A stretch of 64,000 bases of DNA. Source: Sipunculus nudus. Taxonomy: Eukaryota > Annelida > Sipuncula > Golfingiida > Sipunculidae. Position numbers and translations under genes: made by a program. The notes under the pieces were generated by a model. That model was not told the origin of the DNA and searched no databases. It was given only the letters and a program-made list of their open reading frames with translations. Shown one piece after another: positions 44,791-59,253 of this stretch (position 1 is the first letter of the stretch; every line of letters begins with the position of its first letter). The DNA is taken from assembly GCA_026874595.1 (NCBI GenBank), contig CM049308.1:77798124-77862123 (forward strand), given 5' to 3'.

Positions 44791-47700
44791 AGATGATGAA
44801 GCACTCGTTGCATCAGCACCACCCTCAGTACAGCTGCGTCTCGCTCAGGTGCTACCCATATTTACCATCCCACAGTGATCACTGAATATGCCATTGTGAC
44901 AGGCAAGCAGATACCAGCATGACATCAGCAGGGCATGAAATATACCTCATCCACTTGCCCAGGGAAAATAATTATGTCTGAACTGCATAACTGAAGGCAT
45001 TTTGATGTCAACCGTGATGGGTCTCAAAGCTGACATTTTGTTCTTTCTTACTCCATAAAAAAACTTCATCAATTTATTATGTGTCATAAATTTTATTAAT
45101 ATTTTCAGAAATCATTTTTTGACTTACATCTATCTCAACCTAATTATAACTTCCTACTTCAGGGATGCCCATCTGTCCTTATCCTTTTATATTCTTAATA
45201 CCCCTAAATATGAGGTCAGAATTGGGCAAGCATTGTGAAGTTCTGCTTCTGCTCAGACATGAATAATATAAAACTGCAGGTTTTGCATTTTAGAATGTAT
45301 TTCCTTCCACAACAGTGACTCCCCTGTCTTATTTGTATTAGAAGACACATAATATATCACTCCATGAACACCTGGCTGATTTTTTTTGTTAATCAACAAT
45401 ATTTCGAAGGGATGGGTAGTTTCTGTAACCTCACACAATTTGCTAAAGCTAACTTAAACATTTTCTTGTCATGTGCATAATAAACTGATTTAAAATATAT
45501 GATCTTATATATAAAATATATAAATAAATTACCTATTTTGTCACTGTATCAAGTAATAAGAGTTGACTGACAGAACCATAAAGTAAAATGGACAAAAGAA
45601 TAGCATGTGTAAATGTGGGCCCTCAACCAAGTCTGCTAACCAGGGCATCCATCGTCCCACAACAGCTGTTGATATTTCATTTTATTACATATAATTCATA
45701 CATCATTAACATGGTATTGCTTTCACAACACTTTCAGATACACTGCTGACATTACACATATGGATTTGCATATATTCCTTGCTATCCTTTTCATATTAAA
45801 TTCATGATGTAGAACTTTTACTCTGTCAGCCTTGCACTATCAGAAATGATCTGATTAGAAATAATGGAACTTTATTTGGCAATAGCTCGTTTGATTCATC
45901 CATGAACAGGTGATATTGGTATAATCCGTGAGAATTATGACAAATTATATCTTACCTTCCAAAGTAATCACAGCACATATAACCAAATTTACATTCCACA
46001 AGATAAAAAAAATTAATGATTTTTTTTCTTGAATGTTAATATATATTTCTAAGCCATAACAATTTATATACCTAATATTTACAATTTAAATACAGATGGA
46101 TTTTAATACCCACAGTTTTCAAACCTGAATACTTTTCACTGATATTTCAGCTCATACTCCGGTAACAAACATTTCTGAGTATCTATTTACATTTGAATAG
46201 ACTTAAATAAAAAGCCTTGTTGTTTTTTATTTTGATTGTCACTGTTGATCTCTTGTCAGTCAGAAAAATTAAATTCTATTTTAAACCCATATTAACATGG
46301 AAACAACTATTTATATATATATTTATCTACTGAAGACTAAACAGTATTTAAACATCTGGGTACACTATGCTTATAAATCTGTCCAAAGTCTATTTATTCA
46401 CAGAACAAAAAGGTGGTTATCAGCAGATAAATAAATTCTAACTTTGATAATTAGCTCATAAAATTATTATGAAGTACATGTGGGGCATGTCATGGTGGTT
46501 AAAGTCTCACTTTTCTCTGCCAGCACAGATGGAATGTGGTTTTAATCTGTCTATCTTTCATTCTGGTTTATCAGTCTCCATCTTTTTTTATTTTTTGCCT
46601 CCACCAAATCATATCACAGCAATCATCAAAACAAACAAATTTGTGGAATTTATGCCCCCCACTTCTGCCTCTTGATATTTTAGCTTCCTGTGATCTTCAT
46701 GCCTGCCTTCTCATAATGTTTTAGTTTTTATTTTATTTTCTCCTTCAGATGTCTCCACATGTCATAGTGCCTGTGTTTTAGTTTTCATTGTCCCCTGAAG
46801 ATGTCTCCACATGTCATAATTTTTGTGCTGAATTGGGAACAAAAGGGAAAATTTCTTATTGTTTTGGAGCTGGTGATTATAATAAATTATCAGACAGACA
46901 CTCCAAACCAATCCCAACCAAGATAAGCATGAGAGCAATCACTGACCCAAATTTGAATGAAACTGTACAATATTTAGGAAAGTTATCACACGGAAATGAA
47001 AACCTGATGGATGGACAGACAGAGGAACAGACAGACAAACCAAAATCAATGTCCCCCGTTAAGCTGAAGCAGGAGACAAAAATATTATCTATATATAGGT
47101 ATAAAGTTGTAAAGACTGGTATATAGATTCAAAAAGGGAGAATTTCATTTTATTTGATAACTTCCACTAGTTTTAAAATTGAAATAAACACAGATAAATT
47201 TCATCAAAAAGTAAATTCACTGTATGCTTGATTAGGTCTTTCTTCTGTTTTTTTTTTATTTGTATTAGAGAAATGGTCAACATAACTCTGGTTCTATAAT
47301 ACACATGTAACAGTACTTACAAGCTTGTCAAACATGTAATATAGGTATCCTGCAATAACAGTCTTTGTTCAGGATGCGAAGTCAGATAAAAGGTGTTGGC
47401 ACAGTCCATTCCTCTGAGTTACAAATCATATGATACAATAATAACTTATAATGGGCTGGTCCAATGTAAACTGCTGTAATACAGGAACCTAGCCTTCTGT
47501 CAATTGGGGCAGGATATTGAAGTGTTTAATACATTCGTCATCTATTTATACTGATGGCATACCTTATTTCCTTTCAGTTATTGAAAACAATATAAACATC
47601 ACATGTTTCTGAGAGAAAGGGTTAGTCTGTAAATGGTACACTTTGTATGTTGGACTGCATCCAACCATGACACCTATAATACTATATCTGGGTTATAGCT

Positions 47701-47912
47701 GTAAGTATACTGTTTGCTAGATAAATGTAGTTCACTGTATAATCAATCACTGATGTGTATATGTGCATATGTGTGATAGAACTGTTTGATGAAATGATGA
47801 AAATGGCTTGTGTTTAACCAGTATATATTTTATTTGTGTGTAAATTTGTGTGAACTAAATATGAACATATTCATTTTACATGGATTACACAAATTGTTAT
47901 TCTAACTAATCA
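44791..47912. other. Intergenic or first-intron sequence, nothing recognised
   Basis: AT-rich with only short frames. 46788-47126 is the longest, with a GGACAGACAGAGGAACAGACAG stretch typical of repeat ends, and it is not protein-like. Confidence 0.5.
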
Positions 47913-48105
47913 AGGCACTCTCCATGGCTCAGGTGGTGGCGTTCGGTCGTGTTTAGAGGTGGAGAAAACCGGAGAACCCGGAGAAAACCACCAGCCATAC
48001 CCACCACGACCCACTACAACCCACTCTCATAGCCATGCCAGAGATCAAACCTGGGTCACTAGCAGAGAGAGCTGAGCGCTTTACCCTCAACTGTCCGGGT
48101 CCCAT
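47913..48105 (-). mobile_element. SINE with tRNA-like part
   Basis: On the minus strand it opens with a tRNA-like head: a B-box-like GGTTTGATCTCTGG preceded by GCGCTCAGC. This is followed by the AGAAAACCGGAGAACCCGGA-type block read on the plus strand near 47965. That block is a familiar mark of molluscan short interspersed elements. It is about 190 bp and no clear tail repeat is seen. Confidence 0.6.
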
Positions 48106-49190
48106 TTGCGTGAATTTTACTTTATTGGGTGCAAACTGTGTTATAATATCACTTTTCCAGGGATACATACTATATCACCTGTGCTAATATTCCAAGGTAC
48201 ATGATTGAAAATAGTATATTTGGAAAATATAATGACTACAAGTCCATAATTTAGAACTGGCTCTTGCTACATTAACCTACTGACTGGTTCATCATTTTGA
48301 CCTGAGGGAAATCTGGATCAGGGAACCATAGTTACATAGTCTGGTTGACAGACAGCAAACAGATCTTAAAAAATGTATATATAATGGTTTATAAATGCAA
48401 TTTTTCTTACACAGAATTATAAAATTGAATGAATTTACCTCTTGACCCAAACCAAGCATTAACACATCAATGCCAGACAAGTCAGATTCTGATCTCTACA
48501 TTTTTCAAGAAAATCCCTGACAATTAAATGAAGTTTATATTGAATTCTGATTTGTCAAACAAGAACATGAACTGACCAGTCAAATACAGATTTCAGTTGT
48601 TGACATGTCAGTCAAAGAGACCTATCCCAACATGACATTTATTAACTAAAGATAATCCCTTCAATCTTTCATAAAAATAGACCAGGAAATGTCGATCCCA
48701 CTGCACACAGGCTGTTTGTTTTGTCTATGTCCATGTTTATAACATGTGGGGGCCACCAAAATAATCCAAACACATTCAACAATGACACCTGGTGGCAGGT
48801 CAGATGAACAAGAAATTAAAAGGGTGTTTTGCAACTAGTGACATTGCAACTTAAATTGCTCACACATACAACCAACCAACTTAAGTTACATAGTTTTTTT
48901 CTGCAGAATTAGTGCATGTACTTTGTTTACTGCTAGTTTGTAGATAAACAAGCTAATACATCCAACACAGAAGCACTACCAAAAACCTTTCTTAAAGGAA
49001 ATTTTTCAGCTGCTGCATCCTGGACCTTTATTTTAGGACTATTCATTAGTCCTCTTGGGTTGGACCCTCCTATTCCTTAATCATGGATGTACCCCTGCCT
49101 CTGTTTTTTGTTGACAGCACCATCTATCAGCCATCAGCATGGCAGCAATAACTTTAAGTGAATCTTTCATGGTGGCCTTTAATCAAGTAC
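48106..49190. other. Non-coding, nothing recognised
   Basis: Short frames only. A stretch at 49000-49095 resembles the GGACC(T)/CCTCCTATTCC-type dispersed repeat also seen near 16.1 kb. Confidence 0.45.
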
Positions 49191-51010
49191 AGCTCATGCT
49201 GAGCTATAGCGATCACTCTTTGTCCATCGTCCGTCTGTCTGTCTGTCCCTCTGTCTGTCCGTTAACCAGGCACAAATCGTAACCGCTGTACCTAGAATCT
49301 TGTAACTTGACATTCTGAGAGGTCCATGAAAAACCTCCTTGGAAACCAGAAATTAGGTATCCTTCGAGCTATGGGGCCCCAAAGTACCCCGCAGAATAAA
49401 GAAAAATTTCATACAAAAACTTCAATATCTCATTAACTACATCACTGATGGTCATGATTTTTGGTATACATATTGATCATGAGATGTTCCATCAGTTTCT
49501 GCAGACTGGTGGTGCCATCTGTATTTTTTTATTTTTTACAAATTTTTTTCTCTATTTTTGAGACCTTTAAAAATGTGAACATCTGTTAACAGGGCACAAA
49601 TCGTAAAGACTGCACCTAGAATCTTCATTCTTGACATTCTGAGAGACCTATGAAAGGTCTCCATGGAAACCAGAAATCAGGTCTCTGTTACCCATATCCT
49701 TTGAGCTATGGGGCCCCAAAGTACCCCCCAGAATAGTAAAAAATTTCATAAAAAAAGTTCAATATCTGATTAACTTCATCACTGATGGTCATGATTTTTG
49801 GCATACATATTGATCATGAGATGTTTCATCAGTTCCTGCAGACTGGTGGCGCCACCTGTATTTTTCAAATTTTTACAATTTTTTTTCTCCATTTTTGAGA
49901 CCTATAAGGATGTAGTTATCTGTCAACTGTGTTCAAATTGTAACGACTGGACCTAGAACCTTCATTCTTGACACACAGGGAGACCCATGAAAAGTCTCCA
50001 TGGAAACCTGGAATTAGGTCTCTGTTACCCATATCCTTTGAGCTATGGCACTCCAAAGTACAGCTCAGAATAATGGAAAATTTGATATAAAAGCTGAAGG
50101 ATCTGAACAACTAATGCAGAGATCACCATAATTGTTTGCATGGATATTGATCATGGAGTGTTTCATCAGTTTCTGCAGCCTGGGTGCGCCACCTCTATTT
50201 TTTTCGATTTTTTACGAATTTTTACTCTATTTTTGAGACCTTAAAAAATGTGAACATCTGTTAACAGGGCACAAATCGTAAAGACTGGACCTAGAATCTT
50301 CATTCTTCAAATTCTGAGAGGCCTATGAAAAGTCTCCATGGAAACCAGAAATTAGGTCTCTGTTACCCATATCCTTCGAGCTATGGGGCCCCAAAGTACC
50401 CCCCAGAATAGTGAAAAATTTCATACAAAAACTTCAATATCTGATTAACTACATCACTGATGGTCATGATTTTTGGCATACATATTGATCATGAGATGTT
50501 TCTTCAGTTTCTGCAGACTGGTGGCGCCTCCTGTATTTTTCAAATTTATACAATTTTTCCCTATTTTTGAGACCTTAAGGATGTAGTTATCTGTCAACAG
50601 GGTTCAAATTGTAACACCTGGACCTAGAATCTTCATTCTTGACACACAGGAAGACCCATGAAAAGTCTCCATGTGAAACCTGAAATTTGGTCTCTGTTAC
50701 CCATATCCTTTGAGGTATGGCACTCCAAAGTACAACTCAGAATAATGAAAAATTTGATACAAAAACTCCAGTATCTCAATAATTAACCTGAAATTAGGTC
50801 TCTGTTACTCATATCCTCCATGCTATAGGACTCCAAAGTATCCCTCAGAATAATGGAAAATTTTATACAAAAGCTAAAGTATCTGAACAACTAATCCAGA
50901 GACCACCATCTTTGCATGGATATTGACCATTAAGTCTTATTATTAGTTTCTGCAGACTGGTGGAGCCACCTGTAATTTTTTTTAAAGTTTACGCATTTTT
51001 TCTCTATTTT
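49191..51010 (+). mobile_element. Tandem-repeat element, Helentron-like, about five units
   Basis: It starts with the small hairpin AGCTCA-tgc-TGAGCT and ATAGCGATCAC, then (GTCT)n-like sequence, then units of about 337-345 bp. Each has ACAAATCGTAA, a GAGCTATGGGGCCCCAAAGT block, CATATTGATCATGAGATG and a GGTGGCGCCACC core (near 49508, 49845, 50182, 50520 and 50959). GAGCTATGG blocks alternate with GAGCTATGGCACTCC variants, so units come in two types. Reverse-complement relative of 17.48-19.50 kb. No protein. Confidence 0.75.
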
Positions 51011-54000
51011 TTAGATATATTAATACAGACACAATCTCAGCCTGTTGGTTAATCTGTTTGATGCTTCAGTTGAATGGGTATATACTTCCATCAGATGATA
51101 AAATTTCTTTTTGCAAATCTCTTCCCAGTCAGCTAAGCGTAATGACCCATTGGTCACTTGTTATGACATGCTTTATCACCTGGATATATTTAAACCTGCG
51201 GATACAATGCATTTGTGAAGTTATAAATTGAAAATGTGCAGAGGTCATTTTGGATTTGTGCATTTCTAAAATTTTGGGTTTTGTTCTAATCATTAACGAA
51301 ACATTTTTATGAGTATATAATTTTATTGATCAATCATACATGAGTATGGGTAGGAGTTTCAGTTTGCAAACATTTTGTTATATTTCTGAAATAACTATAT
51401 TTAATATGTCATATTTTCATTCATAATTCAGTGATAATTTGGATATAACTGTCATCCGCTATACAGCTGAACCCTATAGACTCTAATTTAATGCTGAATA
51501 GGAATCATTTATGCCAAGTTTGAGCAGTTCCAAAATTTCCTTAAAATTTACCCAGATTGTCACCTCTAACAAAGAGTTAGTATTTCTATCAGGATTATAT
51601 TGTTGTTTCTTTTCTCCTTCTTTTCTTCATAGAAGCCATGTACTTTTAATACAATTCTGAGGATGTCTGGTCTGGAAAATAACTAATATACAATCCATTC
51701 TTTTAGTACTGATTCCAGTGCAGGGTAATAACTTTACCTATTATCAAAAACTATTTGATGCCATGATAAGTACAAATCTGGAATCAATTTCAAACAGGTG
51801 GAAAAATTATCATATTGGAATTTTTTTTTTTACTTTTTACAACAAAGACCTGAATATTAAGCTTTGGCTGAAGTATTTTGAATTCTGCTGAGTGGACTGT
51901 CATAAAACTGCTTTAGTATAAACACATATTATCTGATATTACAGAAGTCTTTTTTGCTGGCAGCAAAGAAGGTGGAACATCGCTCATGGATTAGCAAATC
52001 ACAAAGGGGGGATGCTTGGTTACATTTTTTGGTCTGGAGAGGAAAATCATGCATTGCAACATACCAGTATTATTTATTTCTAATATGACAATTATATTAA
52101 GTGTATTTTTTAACCAGCTTCACTACAAGATACTGTATGCCATATTACAGCATGCACAGCATCTTAAGCAAGCTGCCTTAACACTAAAGGGTATTGACTG
52201 GAATGTTCCAAGAAAAAGTTGTCAGTACTATCATGTATACACTAAAAAATGTCCAGCTGGGGATACTATCTGAGGAAATATTTACTCCTATTAAAAGCCC
52301 TGTAAATTAAACCTGTCATTTAAACAGCAGTCAATAAAAAAGTTTATCCTCCTTGAATAAGCACAGGATTGTTGGTTCTAAATTAAGCATTCTCCGAGAG
52401 CGCCTTATCTCTGATTCTTTATCCAATCATCCTTGCTGCAACATCAATGCCATTGCTTAAATTTTTCCACAGGACAGTCTAATGTAAGAGCGATTCCTTT
52501 CCCAGCTATTATTGGCACATTAAACATTCTTTGAAGTTATATCTACAACATCCCCAGGGGACAGCAACAGATCTCTATAGCACATCATTTCCTCATAGAA
52601 TACATCCCAGGCAAGCAGAGAGACTCCTTTAATGTGTGATTTGATTAATCCATTAGCATAAAAAATAGCAATATGTTGAGACTTTCATGTTGCTGTGGGG
52701 AATGATGTCGAGGAAGAGATGTAATCAACTAACAGCTCCCCCCTAAGGAGTAACTTCAATTATACAGCACGTTAAGAGCTAACAGGAGAACCAAGAAAAT
52801 CCATCCTGTTTTCTTTCATTAAATTTCTTCCCTGATAGGCAATACTCCACTGAAATAAAATCCCACATGAATAAATTCAATATTCCACTGCTGAAAATGC
52901 AGGGTGGGATAAATTTCCATCATCCCCAAAGTTTTCCCGCTAAATTCATCAAGCTGTAATTCATCATACTCAAGATATTTTTAAATTCATTTTGTTATTA
53001 CAATATTGGATCATCTTCCCATACAGTCTGATTGATTACATATAATACAATTTGATTAGCAAATTATCTCAGAACATGGAAGTTTTGCACGGTATTTAAA
53101 TCAATTCTTGTAGTATTGATTAAACACTAGTAACTTAAGTTTGCTACTGACATATCACTCAATTATCACTGATTATGATATATCAATTTATAATCACATT
53201 TCACACTATGAAAATTTTCTTTGAAACAAGATATAAAATATTTTACCATTAATAATTAAGTAATGAAACAAAATTATACAATTATTTATAAATCAAGATG
53301 AATGTGACATATATCAGAAATAAATTTAACACTATTAATATCTTGAAGATGATGTAATTACTGTTTTAGTTCTGTTGGGCTGAGTCAAACCTCATTTTAC
53401 TTTTAAAGTTGGGATTCCCACTCCCCTGTATGAAAGTTTTCACTGATGGTTAAACAAGAAAAATCTAGTTGGGTAAAGATTTACTAACATACGAAGCTGT
53501 CACAAAATGCTTGAGACCTAAGAAATATTACCTCTTTGCCAAACCTCTTTAGGCCCCAGGTGCTCAACTGACCAAATTATGCACTGGTGTGGTATGTCTG
53601 TGAGTCAGACACAAGTAATCTGTTGTTTACACACACAGGAGCACCTTGGGATCAATTATGTCATGTCTCATACAAATGCACTTGAGGATGACGAAATAGC
53701 CATTGAAAATGACTATGTAATGTACAGAAGCCACTTGTCCTGTTGCCACACCAGGTTATTAAAATAGCCTACAGGTTGAACTGTCAAGACTTATATTATT
53801 TAGATACAAGGTTAACTAGATGAAAATAAGATGAAAAACATGCAAGTGATGGGTAGAGCTGATTTTTATGCAACAAGAGAATGCTTCTTTAATATGGATA
53901 AGTCAAGATTAAAATGAACATAATTTGTAGTAATTAGATACTGAAAAAAAACATACTGTGAAAGCACAGTTTATCAAACTTATTTAAGGCAAAAATGTAA

Positions 54001-55173
54001 TTAGCTGATTTTACACATGCATAGGTGAAAATTGTTAATTATCAAACAAATATAAGCAAATATCTCCATGGTTTTTAGGTGTCCAAGACTTTTAAGAGTC
54101 TACCTGCAGGGCGCCACAAAACCAATATTTTAATTTTTCATTCTTTTTTGGGGGATTGAAAGAATTATCAGTATGGGCTGGCAATGGAGTCAGTAGAACT
54201 GCATATTAAAGTTAAAACAAAAGTGTAAACAAAATTTGTATTGGCTACACCGAATTTATTTATCTCTGTGTAATAATTCAGATAGTAAACTGCAGAACAT
54301 TTAAATTTAATTAATGGTCATGCATATGAGGACAGAGCCACTATACTGAGGCACAACCGTCCCGATTCAAGACTAGGTATATACTAAACTACTGGGCTAC
54401 ACGCACCTATACTCCTATTCGCTACCCTGATATACCGTACCTAGTTTTCTTGATATTTTGTTTGTAAAACACACTAAAATTTACCTTTTTCACAAGGAGC
54501 AAAACAGACAAATATAGTGATTATATGACAGCAAAGCATAATTCTGTGCTCTGGACCATGAATATATTGAAGTTGAAATGAAAAATTACAATAGATATAT
54601 AGCACTGCAGCATTTTATGGATGGTTTAACATGACAATGATTACATCACGAATGGTATTTGTATGTAACACTTACACCTGATATTCATAACATCACACAC
54701 GTGAGTCACCATATAACAGGAATATACAGGTATATATGGCCAACATAAATGATGCTGTATTTTCTGCAGCTCCTCAGACACTAGTCAATACCATCTGGTG
54801 TACTGCAAAGTTAATGTGTTTGAATCATACTTATTTATATCATCCATAACTGCCAGACTACCTCCTCTCACAAAAGCCAAATTTAAGGTGCTCACATAAT
54901 ATACTTATAGGAAATCTTACTAATAAATAAATGTGAATACCCATTAGGTGCCATGAGCCTGGTAAAGTACTACCTATTGATTACTGATGTGAGCCAAAAA
55001 TAGGGACTGGGTCCGTGAACGTGATGTTTAGGACTGAATTACCTAAATCCACTTAAACTACCTTAAAACTGTAGTTTCAAATCTTTCCTGAAAATTTAGT
55101 GCCATCAATGATAAAAATACTGTTTTTTATTGAGTTTTAAAATCTATTCTTGCAGGGGATTGCATGTGACTGA
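51011..55173. other. AT-rich non-coding sequence
   Basis: Only short frames (for example 52016-52273 and 53579-53767) without domain features. No repeat boundary recognised. Confidence 0.5.
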
Positions 55174-55688
55174 CTAAAAGGGACATAATCAGGAGCAATA
55201 TTTGCCTGTTATTTCACACTATCAGTTCAGTTTTGCTTTATACAAAAGTTTCGCAGTAAAACCATCCCAGCACACAGTCTCGGTACATGGCATACGGCTG
55301 TTTAACACATTGTTATGGCTCTATGTGTTGGTAAACACAATCCATGTGTTTCTGTTAACAATAACAAGGCCACATGACCAAAGTTCCAATTGTGAGCCGC
55401 AACACGCATTGTTTAAGCTAGCGGGATCATGTTATACATTTTTTGGGCAATGTCAGTCAAGCCATCCCCTGATGACACATGTTGGGGCTCCGCGATGCAT
55501 ACGGCCCCATGCGCTGTATATATGTTGACACCTGTGATTGCGCCAGGTGCACTGTTTTTAAAACTCATTTACAGGAGTAAGCAAAAGGTTTCAAAGCAAT
55601 ATGTTGGCAGGTACAGATTTATTTTTAAGGGAAGAAGCTATTTTTTGTGTAAATTCAACATGCTTTATAAGTGATTGGGCCCCTTTAA
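55174..55688. mobile_element. TTAA-type MITE, copy 2 (without nested insert)
   Basis: Relative of 25430-26112, with right end CCCTTTAA and a slightly eroded left end CTAAAAGGG. At the place where copy 1 carries a MITE it reads GGTACAGATTTATTTTTAAG, the uninterrupted form. Confidence 0.8.
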
Positions 55689-56667
55689 CTGACAAGTATA
55701 AGTGCCAAGAGAGGTGATATTAGCTACTTTACAAATCACATGAACTCCAGTTTTGCAAGAAAGAAAAATAAAGATAACTGTTTTCTATTTATAAACACGC
55801 TCAGCTAGCTAATGCAAAATCTATAAATATACTGGTAAATTTGCATAGGCAAACATGCTACATGATAAATAATAACAACAGGAATACATTTGTTGGACCT
55901 CAGGCTATTATCGAGTAGGCCTTCATGTCACAAGTCTGAATTAAATGACTGGAAGACAACCTACCAGTAATTACGTTGTGGTGTAATAATAATACTTAAA
56001 ATTTTAAGAAAGTTCAAACTCTACCCATGCCAGTCATTTACTAAAAATCACCCTTAAAGTCAGTAAATAACAAATCATTTATTATGACTCCTCTTTGAAG
56101 AGACCATTTTAAAATTACAACAAAGCACCTCTGACAATTTTTTTTCTCTCATATACAAGGCAACAGATATATAGGGGGCAAACAAACATAATTCTAGTCA
56201 CATCTGCTTCTCAGGTCACATCTGAGGGATAAACAAAAGATAGAGAAGCAACAAGCCTGAAGACAGACATATCACAATTAAATTCTTTTAATTTTTATCA
56301 ATTTCATTGACTTCTATTACACTCTTTTACAAATGTAGTACTTGTACATCATTTTGTTTATTTTTATTGTTTTATTCAAAATTCTTAACATTTTCAAAAA
56401 CTGATAACAAGACATTTTGATAACTTTTAGATGCTGCTGCCACTCTATCTGAGGTTTAAGGCATTAGAAGGGAACTTTTTTTAAAGCATGCCCTGAAGGG
56501 AGTGTGTGGATATACTGGATATACAATATTAAAATAATAAATGTACTGCATGAACATACCCTTCAGCTTAAATCTTGTCCATGTGGGATGACAGTGTGAG
56601 AGACTACACAGGTCAGCCTGGGTCTGAAACTATCATTGGTCTATTAGGTCACAGAGAAAAAAATCTT

Positions 56668-56752
56668 AGGTCACAGGTCAAATTAGAACTCAGATCAAAG
56701 GTAAAATTAAAACTCAGGTCAAAGGTCAAATTAAAACTCAGGTCAAAGTTTA
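56668..56752 (+). promoter_or_regulatory. 24-bp-period array of DR1 nuclear-receptor-like sites
   Basis: Four units start at 56668, 56692, 56716 and 56740. The first and third are perfect direct repeats of AGGTCA with one-base spacing (AGGTCACAGGTCA and AGGTCAAAGGTCA); the second and fourth are one- to three-base variants. DR1 is the classical binding site of HNF4/RXR-type receptors. The array lies about 12 kb upstream of the START gene start. It may also be a chance product of a 24-bp tandem repeat. Confidence 0.5.
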
Positions 56753-57667
56753 TATCAATCTGCAGAGCATCCTATAGTTGAGGGGTGAAATTAAGGTCAA
56801 TCCCATATCTCTAAAGAGATAACTGTCAGGAAACGTTGTCCTGATAAATAACTACATCCAGACAAGGACTGAGCAGTATGTGTGACCAAAACTTTCTTGG
56901 CCTGATAAAGATTAATGACAAACCAAATACTGTGGTTGACTTTGTGTTCACAAAGGTTTTAAATTTGCAAATATTTGTGAAAGAGAAATTATCATGAAAT
57001 TTAACCATCGTGAATAAGAGGCTGCCTCATCGAACTAGACATGTCAAAGGTCACTAGGGTAGTAGGGTCACTGTTAATTGTTATGATTTTGCACACATAT
57101 CATTTCATATATTTAATTCATATAATAAAGGAATTACTATAGGTGTAGGTCATTGAATGGGGAGGTCACCAAGGTGAAATAATGAAAATCATAAATTTAT
57201 CCTCACAAATATGAATCCAATACAGTAAAATCATCAGTTTCACTTCATACAGAGCTTAACATAAAGGGTTGTGCACTCACCAGAGCTAGTCAAAAGAAGA
57301 CTAGGATATTCATACATTAACATTGTCTAACATGAGAAGCATTAACTATCACTACCAAATATGATACTGTACTATTTCATATATCAAGCAGAAACTCCTA
57401 ATAAACTGAGCTTCAGACGTAAAAGTTACAAAAGTCATAGTCAAACAGGCATTGAGTGCACTGGATCTTCAGTTCAACAAGTGAAGTCACACAAATTAAC
57501 AGGAGTATGTCCTGAAAGTTACAGCCACTGTGAAAAAAAAGCTGCAGAATATTTCTTTACATCAGCTTCTGGACAGTTTATGTTTCAGCATGAACTAGAA
57601 CAGGGAAGATTTCCTGGTACTGTACAAGCCACTTGAAGCCAGTGGATCAGAAGATGGTTTATTGCCT

Positions 57668-57915
57668 CCACCAGGAGGGTACGCTTTCATTCATGTTTGT
57701 GTCTGTGAAACTGTGTGTGTTTATTAACATTATAACTCATGCAATCATCAACAGAACCCCATAAAAGGTTAAGGGAACCTCTGAAATGGGCCAATGAAGA
57801 ATTGATCAGATTTTGGTGTGGGTTCTGGCTATGATCCGGATCTAGGAAGGACTTCCAGGAATATTCACTGAAGTGCATTTGCATCTGTATGATTGAATAT
57901 AGGAATATGGTTCAA
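57668..57915. repeat. Dispersed repeat starting CCAGGAGGGTACGCT, copy 2
   Basis: Partner of 31416-31640 in the same orientation. After it, the motif AATATGG(G)CC recurs at about 57900 and 57965, a small internal duplication. Confidence 0.7.
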
Positions 57916-59004
57916 AAAGTGAATGCAAACACTTTTTGGGAACTTTGTACCCCAAAGAACCTGGGAATATGGGCCAATAAATGAATGAAAACACTGGTGG
58001 CTGATAACCCCACATGAAGGACTGCCCACATGGCAAATGCCTGCATTCTTGAGAATGTATATTTCTAGTTCCTTATATATACACTGTTGATTTGTACAAA
58101 TCAGTTTTTGCAAATTCAAACCTCTTGCAGTTTTCTTTCACAGACACAAGTCCATGTCAGTTCCCAAATGTACATATTTATGCTTTTATATGGTGCATTA
58201 CTATTGCCTGAACAAATTGTTATATTATCATTATTCTTTGCTAAACTTTTGCACCTAGTAATATGTGATTGAATCAGCTAATGGCCTGGTAGTGGATGTA
58301 CCAAATGAAACACCCACCATGCTGGTACATACACACATCAGTGGATCATATCACTTTAGACAGAGATATGCTTATAGCTATATAGGTAGCCATCAGTTTC
58401 AATTAAGACACTAACCCTATTAGATCTTCTATTTTACGGCTATGAGCTCCACAAATGAGTCATCCCGCCTGGACTGCCTCCTGGATCTATATGTGTTTAC
58501 CAGGTTGATGTACTTTATCAAAGCAGAGAACATATCATTGCTGTAACCTCATTCAAATAACATATCCAGTATAATATATATTAATTGTAGGTCTTTAATG
58601 CTTGAAGTGATATATATAAGACTATGTCAACAGAAAACAGAAACAATTAACTTATTGAAGGAACTATGTGTGATATAAATCTCTCAAACCACAGATAACA
58701 TACCTGAAAGGGAGGAAATATCTTAAACAAAGACTTCATTGGATCTAATGTACCCTTACTGATGGTAATAACCATATACAGGCATGGCATGTCTTATCAG
58801 ATAACACTCCAAAAAAGTAACAGAGGGACAGACGGATACAGAACACGAGATCAGAACACCAGGAAGCTTCACTGATTATGCTTGGAGATTACTGGTACCA
58901 GATTACCAAATACCAATATACACAATGCCAATTGACACTGACCCAGGGCTGTTTCAATTAAACCTCACGGTGAGGTCCTGATCACAGATAATCAAATATG
59001 AATA

Positions 59005-59176
59005 CCGTGAAACCCCAAAATTATGACCACCAATGGAACCTCGAAAAAGTGGTCACATTTTCGAGACGATCGATTAAGCGAGGTCTGATATAAAAAACAA
59101 AACAGAATTGGAATCTTGAAAAAGTGGTCGATATTTGAGGTGGCTGCTAAACTGAGGTAGTCATTAGTAGTAACTG
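59005..59176. mobile_element. TA-flanked MITE, intact relative of 33192-33804
   Basis: The left end CCGTGAAACCCC follows TA. The interior has CAAAACAGAATTGG and AAAAGTGGTC motifs in two places. The right end is eroded near 59176. Confidence 0.65.
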
Positions 59177-59253
59177 ATGTGCAAATTGTATGTAAATATG
59201 TTGTTGCTCATTATATTGCATGAAAAGCTGTGGTTGTGCATGATTAATAACTA

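Noticed and set aside
56575-56781. Frame with eight-residue repeats (VKLKLRSK)
   Set aside because: It comes from the 24-bp DNA repeat and has no gene context.
57361-57636. 91-codon plus-strand frame
   Set aside because: Composition is not clearly low-complexity, but no domain, splice sites or homologue can be supported.
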